This document shows, one piece after another, positions 58,467 to 64,000 of a stretch of DNA of 64,000 bases (position 1 is the first letter of the stretch; every line of letters begins with the position of its first letter). Origin of the DNA: Ulva prolifera (taxonomy: Eukaryota > Chlorophyta > Ulvophyceae > Ulvales > Ulvaceae). The position numbers and the translations under genes were made by a program. The stretch spans positions 8,114,807 to 8,178,806 of the forward strand of contig CM041200.1 in NCBI GenBank assembly GCA_023078555.1. Direction: 5' to 3'. The notes beneath the pieces were generated by a model. It saw nothing but the letters and a program-made list of their open reading frames with translations, searched no databases and had not been told where the DNA came from.

Positions 58467-60470
58467 TCACAGTTTTTCTTCCTTCACATCCTCCTTTACA
58501 CTTTCAGCCTTCAATTTGGCCTGCTTGTGGGGGGCTTCAGATTTGTCATCGGCATTAGAAGGGCGCTTCTTGTTTTTGAAAAACGAGGCGATGTTGCCTT
58601 GCTTGAGAGGCTTCGAGCAGTCTTCCTCTTTGTAGCCTGGCTTGTTCATTGCCCTAGTGACCGCGTGCCACACAAGGTCATCGCCATCGTACGGTGTGCA
58701 TAAACCCTGCAGTATTCACAGACCGGTGCTGCGAAGTTGAAGTATTGAGGTGAACAACTGAAATGGTTGGGCAGCAGTATGCACAGGATGCGCCAACAGC
58801 AGACGAGCGGGGCTTGAGGAACTGCATTGAGACTGGGACCTCACGCTTGGCACACACGTGATCACGTCAAGGCCCTGAAGCAAATGTGCCGTAGCACATT
58901 AAATTGTTATTAAAATTGATTGTAATCGTGGTAATGAATCATACTGAAGCCAGCATGTCAAATGCTGTGCCGGCAGAGCGTGCACAGCTGAAGCACCGCC
59001 ACAAAAGCACGTCCGCACTCACCCCAGGGGCAGCCCATTCGAACAGCCACATGCGTTGTTTCAGCTTTTTGTGGTGAAGTGTCAGCAGCAGAGGACCAGC
59101 CATGCCATGGAGCCGGCATGTGGCAAGAAACGTCCTGGCGCTTACAGACAAGGCAAGTGGACTACACTAAGCGGAATTCCATCATCACCCAGCTACATGC
59201 TGTCTGTGTCAGACATGCTGTGTGTCTGCGGCAGGATACATTAACATCTACAGCGTGTGCTTCAGTGGCGGTAGATCAATACCTGTATGTTCTTGTCAAT
59301 ACCAGATATCCAATCCATACAAGCCTGATGGTCAGGCAGTATGACAGGCATGCGGTCATGAAGACTTGAAAACCGCTTTGTAGCATCCGTGGTCAGAATA
59401 GTGTGGGTCATCATGGGAGCGTCACTACCCTCCTGCTTGCCATCATACCACTTGTCAAAGAGGCCTGCATGGCAAGAGAGCTCAGCGATGCATGCGCTAA
59501 GGCAACAGTGAGTCCAGCAAGCTAGTAGAAGTGATGTCAGGTCGTGTCTTGCAAATTTGTGGAGCCTGTACGCAATCACATGAGCTCTTGACGAATCCTC
59601 TGCTGAATGACCATCCACTGACCTGAAGTCTGGTAGGGTCACCTGAACGTCTAGCAGAGTGCCGCTGGTCAGAATTGTGGAAGCCTTCTAGCAAGGCCTT
59701 GCTCCACAAATACAATCATGATGCTACGTTAAGCTCTGACACATCGGACCGATGTGACCAATCGCTTTGACAGCACGACACTCGAATTAATGGATAAGTG
59801 AATGCTGAGCACACGAGGGGATGCCATTGGTATCCAGGACATCGTGAACTGCGCAGCGGGTTACTTGTTGCAGAACATGGCCATACCAAGCAAGCACACA
59901 CCTGCACAGAGCATTGGCCTGTCCTTGAAGTGAATGTAGTACGGTTGCTTTCCTTTGTGTTCATCTTTCCACTCATAGAATCCATCAATACATACAATGC
60001 ACCTGTTGGACTTCAGCAGTCTGCTGAAAATGGACTTGGTCGGAACAGTCTCGCTGCGGGCGTTGAACATGCGGAAAAAGTTGGGCTTCTCTCCAGCCTT
60101 TGTAAAGGAAGGCACAAGCCCCCACCGCATGCCCTCAAGAATGAACGCTTGGTGGTTGTCTTCAGCAAACCGCAGAACACCCATTCGCGCCCCAGGGCTA
60201 CAGTTCTCCGATGGGTAGTATGCATCCCTGCACTCGCCGTGATCAGATCCGGGTGGCCACAAAGGCTTTGCAAAGTGTGGCCAGAATCACGAGGGTCTCA
60301 GCCTGTCCTGGCAAGTCACCCGTGATGCATGACCATTACAATCTGAGAAATAACCAGGGTGCTGCAATATACTCTGAGACGTCTTCAGTCCGCAGGTCCA
60401 GCCGATATGCTTCTTTGCATGATTCGGCCATGCGTTGAGGTGCCATGCGAAAGCGTGTTCTTCCGCACAT
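58467..60470 (-). CDS. HMCES: HMCES/SRAP-domain abasic-site processing protein
   Basis: Forms a covalent crosslink with abasic sites in single-stranded DNA to protect stalled forks. Four exons join in phase: 60355-60470, 59902-60227, 59283-59464 and 58467-58706, 287 residues. The start is fixed by MCGR: Cys2 is the catalytic nucleophile of SRAP proteins after Met removal. Conserved parts follow: AYYPSENCSPG, MRWGLVPSF, FNARSET, CIVCIDGFYEWK (active-site Glu), YYIHF, LCAGLFDKW, THTILTTDA, LHDRMPVIL (active-site His) and PYDGDDLVWHAVTRAMNKP. The tail has QGNIASFFKNKKR, a perfect PIP box (Q-x-x-I-x-x-F-F) with basic residues, followed by a Lys/Glu-rich end. A frame at about 59018-59110 in the third intron was considered as an extra exon, but direct splicing fits family alignment better. 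The gene lies between two divergent channel paralogues. Confidence 0.93.
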
Positions 60471-61142
60471 GACTCGAATTGGACATGCCACTGCCTAACA
60501 AACCAACGGCAACACAAGGTGGCAAGCCCAAGAGTTCTGCGCAGTCGTCGCGACCATGGCCACTGCGATCTGTGCATCTTTGCAACAGAATACATCATAT
60601 ATACTTTTGAATCGACGCACAATACAATCTATTCCGATCTGTCAATCACAAATCGCATGCAGAAACGGCATGCAACCCAGTTGGCGCGGTATGCCCGGCG
60701 CGACATCTCGCAGACGGTCTGGACGTCTTCACACGTCTGGACCAGCTGGATGCCAGGTGCGCCATGATACGCTAGGCGACCGAGAAACAGCCGCTTGTGA
60801 TGTTAGAAAATTGCCTTACAACTGCAATGCATGTAGATACAATGAATGATGTCATCCAACTTTCACAGCGTTCACATTTTGTGCTGCAGCGTTGCCTGTT
60901 GCACTCGATGACCGTAGACAGATGCCTCTCGGAACTAAGCCTGCGAAGACCGCATTGAACCTGGTCGCAATCGCCAAATAACACTGCGTGTGTCTGCTGA
61001 AGTGCGATTGGCACACTGGTACAATCAGCTTGTGCGCCCAGACCAGCTGCAGGTACACGCGTGGTTCCGAAACACGTCGCGCTGGGAAGTGGACGGGATA
61101 TCGAACACTTTATGCTATAATGAGACCAACGTAAATGTAGTC
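60471..61142. other. Divergent spacer
   Basis: Spacer between HMCES (minus) and the second channel gene (plus); it should hold both promoters. No exon or named promoter element is visible. Confidence 0.45.
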
Positions 61143-64000
61143 ATGATTATGGCTGGTACAGCCTGTGCGTACCTGATCACGGCGGTGCTCTTCGTTGGCT
61201 GCCACTCTGTAGAGCCAGATGCACCATTCCCCATTGTCGCCAAGCGGCCATTGCATGGTAGGCAGCTGACAGCATGTACACTACCAGCAGGTGCGCTATG
61301 ATGCGTGACAGGCCTTTAAGGCTGTTACCGAGGCCTGCCTCTGCCACTGCTGGAGTTTTCGGCACTTGAACGCTTGTGCGAGCTGAAGACACAGTTGCAG
61401 CATCCACCGACCGTCAGTGCTCGAATTATGCATGCTCAAGGACTCTCGACAGTAAACTTGCTGCACGTTTTGGACTTTCACCAACGCAGCATGCAGCAGA
61501 CACGATCGTGTCACTGCGGAGTGTGATCAGCTCTATGCTTGCAGATCCGCTGGATGTGCTGGTGATGTTCACGTTTCTGGCCAGCCAGTCCACGTATCAT
61601 CAATGTGGTGATAAGTGGTTTGAACCATCAGCAGGGTCGATTCCAACCTGGGCTAATGCTTCTGTGGATCCAAGTTATATGCGTATGGAGCCAGTCTCAG
61701 GAACAGTGTGTCAACAATTGTCGACAACAGATGCAAAGACGATACGATTCCAGCATCATGGAGGCCTCTCCGTCTCAGCAACTTTCCGAATCAATTCGTT
61801 CACGTCCAGCCAGACGCTGCTTAGCGCTCATGACTACGTCACAGACCGAAAAATCCTCATCAGATTTGATGCTTCTTGTGACTGCGTGCGCCTGGAACTT
61901 TGGTTGAGCTCTGCAGTCATGTGGCAGACCTACACTGGACCTGGGACAATCTCGGAAGGTGATTTCGCCACACTCACCTTCAGAATTGTGCCAGCCTTTA
62001 ACATTCTGGACATCTGGAAGCAATCGTCGGTCGTCACCTGGGATTTGCAGTCTGTGCACACTCAGGTCTGCTTCTCCAGGTGTACCTCCAGTGATTGTAG
62101 TTGTAGCTCCAGTGTGGGTGCCTTCCCTACAGCTACCAAATGCACTTTATATGTCTAGTCTACAATGAGTCATGCTGTGTTGCTTAATTTTTTTTCTTGC
62201 ATAGCAGATCTGTTGCTCACAAATTCAGAGCAAGTACAGCCAATCATCCCTACATACATGCCTGCCCGGGCCTTGTCAAAACCGCTTCATTGCTAGGGTC
62301 AACGCATGCAGAATTCCTAAAACCTTTGTACCATGACAGTTGGAACAAACCAGATACATTGTGTCTCGGGTGTAGCTTTTGCAAAATCAGCGTGTGCGTG
62401 ATTAGCTTGCGCTTGAGAATCGCTTGCATGAGCTGTTCCGACTCAATGCAAGACATTGAAATTCATTCTTGTCACTGGTTGCTCACCCTGTCAACATGCA
62501 GAAAAGGCATGCGAAGTCCCTGTAGCCCGTGTTGGTGCCATTCTATCTATGACTAGCCACGCAGTGCCATGGCACTGGATCCATGTGACATGAGGGACGT
62601 TCTTGCAGTGGCAGAGTGACACGTCAGGCCTGGAGCTCCCAGACACGCTGTTCGGCAGTGTCTCCATCGGAGGCTACGATGGCGCCTGCACTTCCTGGGA
62701 CCTGAAGCACCTCGGCCTCTTTGACTTCCCGATGTCAGTCCAGGACATGCAGCAGCTGGACCAGTGCCTGTTCAGCGACTCTGCCAGCGCAGCTGGAGTG
62801 ACACCTTGCGATGCCACTGTCCAAGGTGCGCTCGGCCAGCGAGCACTAGAAATCCACACCAGGCCTCCAGCGCCGCTGCAGCACCTGCCGACCTCTCGTA
62901 GCCTCTCTGGTGACAGACCTACCTGCCGAGAGATACCACCATATTCGGCATATGTGGTCCCGCAAACTCGGAGTTGTCAATGTCCAATAGGATACGGCTC
63001 AGTAAATTCAGATTTACTTTACTTGACCATGAGTATGCCTGTAGCACAACTGCTGGCCGGAACACAAACGGACGTGATCCCACAGGCGCAGCCCTATTTC
63101 GTGAGATCCGCTATGTCCGATAAAAACCAGCAATTTGAACACATAGCTCCACTATGGTCTGTGCAGTGCTGCCGATGTCCCTGTGCTATGGCTACGTCAT
63201 CATGCGTACGTACATACCACATGCAGGTGCTGCACTCCCGAGGCACCTCGTCGACTTGACCCACGAATCGCCGTACACGACGTATGACTCCACGCTTCTT
63301 GGCGTCACCACCACCTACATGCAAACATGGGGCGTCGGTACCCCCTACGCTTCGTCAGCCCCCGCCAATGGCCCCAGACCCGAGTTCAATGGCTCGCTAC
63401 CCGGTCCCCGGTTCTCCTTGTCTGCGTCCGCTGGCACGACTCCATTCACGTCCGTGGACATCCAGCTCCCTGGCATCGGCAGTGCCGGAGGGTACACCGT
63501 CCTCGCGCACGCACAGTCCACTGTCTCAAACCGAGGAGCCATCATCGCGCAGATCATGATAGAATACGACGATGGCAGACAGCGCCGCCTCCGCCTCTCA
63601 GTAAGTGCACACACGCAGGACATCGTGTGCCAGGTGCGCACCACGGAAGTGGACGCTAGTGTCCGTATCGCGCCGGCGGAGTCCTCCGGCGCATGGGTGG
63701 CGTATGCATGCACTGTCACGCATGATGGTGAGCTGGCTGGATACGTCAGCAGCGGCATGGCGCTGGACCCACCCGTGCCATCGTCCTGGGTCACTGCAAA
63801 CCTGGGTCACTTCGGAAAGATGAAAATCGGCAGGCCGCTCAACGGCGGGCTGAACTTCATGGCGGGTACCCTGCGTGTCGGGCAGGTTCACGTGCTGCAG
63901 CGCGCCCTCAGCAGCGCAGACGTCGGCGGCGCAATGGATGTGGTGATCGCAGGAGCTTCCTCTGCCTTGCCTCCGCCGCCACCATCTGCGCCACCACCTT
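61143..64000 (+). CDS. Paralogue of the giant LamG/polycystin-type protein, 3' truncated by window end
   Basis: Four exons are visible: 61143-61290 (signal peptide, MIMAGTACAYLITAVLFVG, ending TLPAG), 61545-62065, 62609-62825 and 63228 to beyond 64000. Exons 2 and 3 are the same length (521 and 217 bp) as their counterparts in the minus-strand gene, and the first three exon junctions have the same phases (1, 0, 1). The encoded N-terminus is a LamG-like unit: CGDKWFEPSAGSIPTW, IRFQHHGGLSVSATF, WLSSAVMWQTYTGPG, then GGYDGACTSWDLKHLGLFDF (sugar-binding-like strand end), YMQTWGVGTPY and LRVGQVHVLQRALSSAD. The window ends as the proline-rich rod begins (ALPPPPPSAPPP). The rest, including any channel, is outside. 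Either ATG (61143 or 61149) could start it. Confidence 0.85.
62950..63024 (+). mobile_element. Retroposon fragment in the paralogue's third intron
   Basis: Matches 49855-49932 closely: TTCGGCATATGTGGTCCCG, AACTCGGAGTTGTCAATGTC, CAATAGGATACGGCTCAGTA, AATTCAGATTTACTTTACTT. It lies in the intron 62826-63227 in the sense of the host gene. The 5' part with the B box is missing or diverged; the tail carries two TTTACT-type units. Confidence 0.6.

Noticed and set aside
59018-59110. Extra HMCES exon in the third intron (LHHKKLKQRMWLFEWAAPG)
   Set aside because: Exons 59283-59464 and 58467-58706 already join in phase and give a family-like junction; including the extra piece interrupts the conserved spacing.

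Overview
The window looks like nuclear DNA of a green alga. The genes are intron-rich and lie on both strands. Introns mostly start GTG(C/T)G and end (T)GCAG, and GCATGCATGC palindromes are scattered through introns and spacers. A thylakoid-type copper ATPase (PAA2/HMA8 type) and a plant-type GT14 glycosyltransferase point to a plastid-bearing green lineage, perhaps a prasinophyte; the species is an inference I cannot test here. There are no operons, CRISPR arrays or viral genes. Exon models were made by hand from homology, GT-AG sites and reading-phase continuity; seven close with matching phases at every junction.

Layout. 0.5-2.1 kb: decayed partial tandem copy of the end of the next gene. 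3.8-7.0 kb (-): GT14 glycosyltransferase, 5' end unresolved. 7.1-13.2 kb: repeat-rich, gene-poor, with a minisatellite and a retroposon fragment. 13.75-16.76 kb (-): mitochondrial-type enoyl-CoA hydratase. 19.0-24.85 kb (-): PAA2/HMA8-like Cu+ ATPase. 26.5-30.9 kb (+): SPRY-like protein. 34.1-38.2 kb (-): short EAF1/VID21-like chromatin protein (HSA and Myb/SANT-like). 38.8-42.2 kb (+): COP9 signalosome subunit CSN4, divergent from the former. 43.3-57.4 kb (-): a complete 14-exon gene for a predicted 3,380-residue secretory-pathway protein joining a LamG-like ectodomain, a long proline-rich rod, Ig-like DGD repeats and a polycystin-type channel. 58.5-60.5 kb (-): HMCES/SRAP abasic-site protein with a C-terminal PIP box. 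61.1 kb to the end (+): start of a paralogue of the giant channel gene, head-to-head with it.

The genes are mostly unrelated housekeeping functions (copper delivery to the plastid, beta-oxidation, chromatin and signalosome control, DNA-crosslink repair). The distinctive content is the inverted pair of giant lectin-like/polycystin genes, probable surface mechano- or chemo-sensors. The two genes match in the lengths of exons 2 and 3 and in phase at the first three exon junctions, and one exon is far more similar than its neighbours, suggesting gene conversion. A retroposon-like family with a pentanucleotide tail sits in introns of both.
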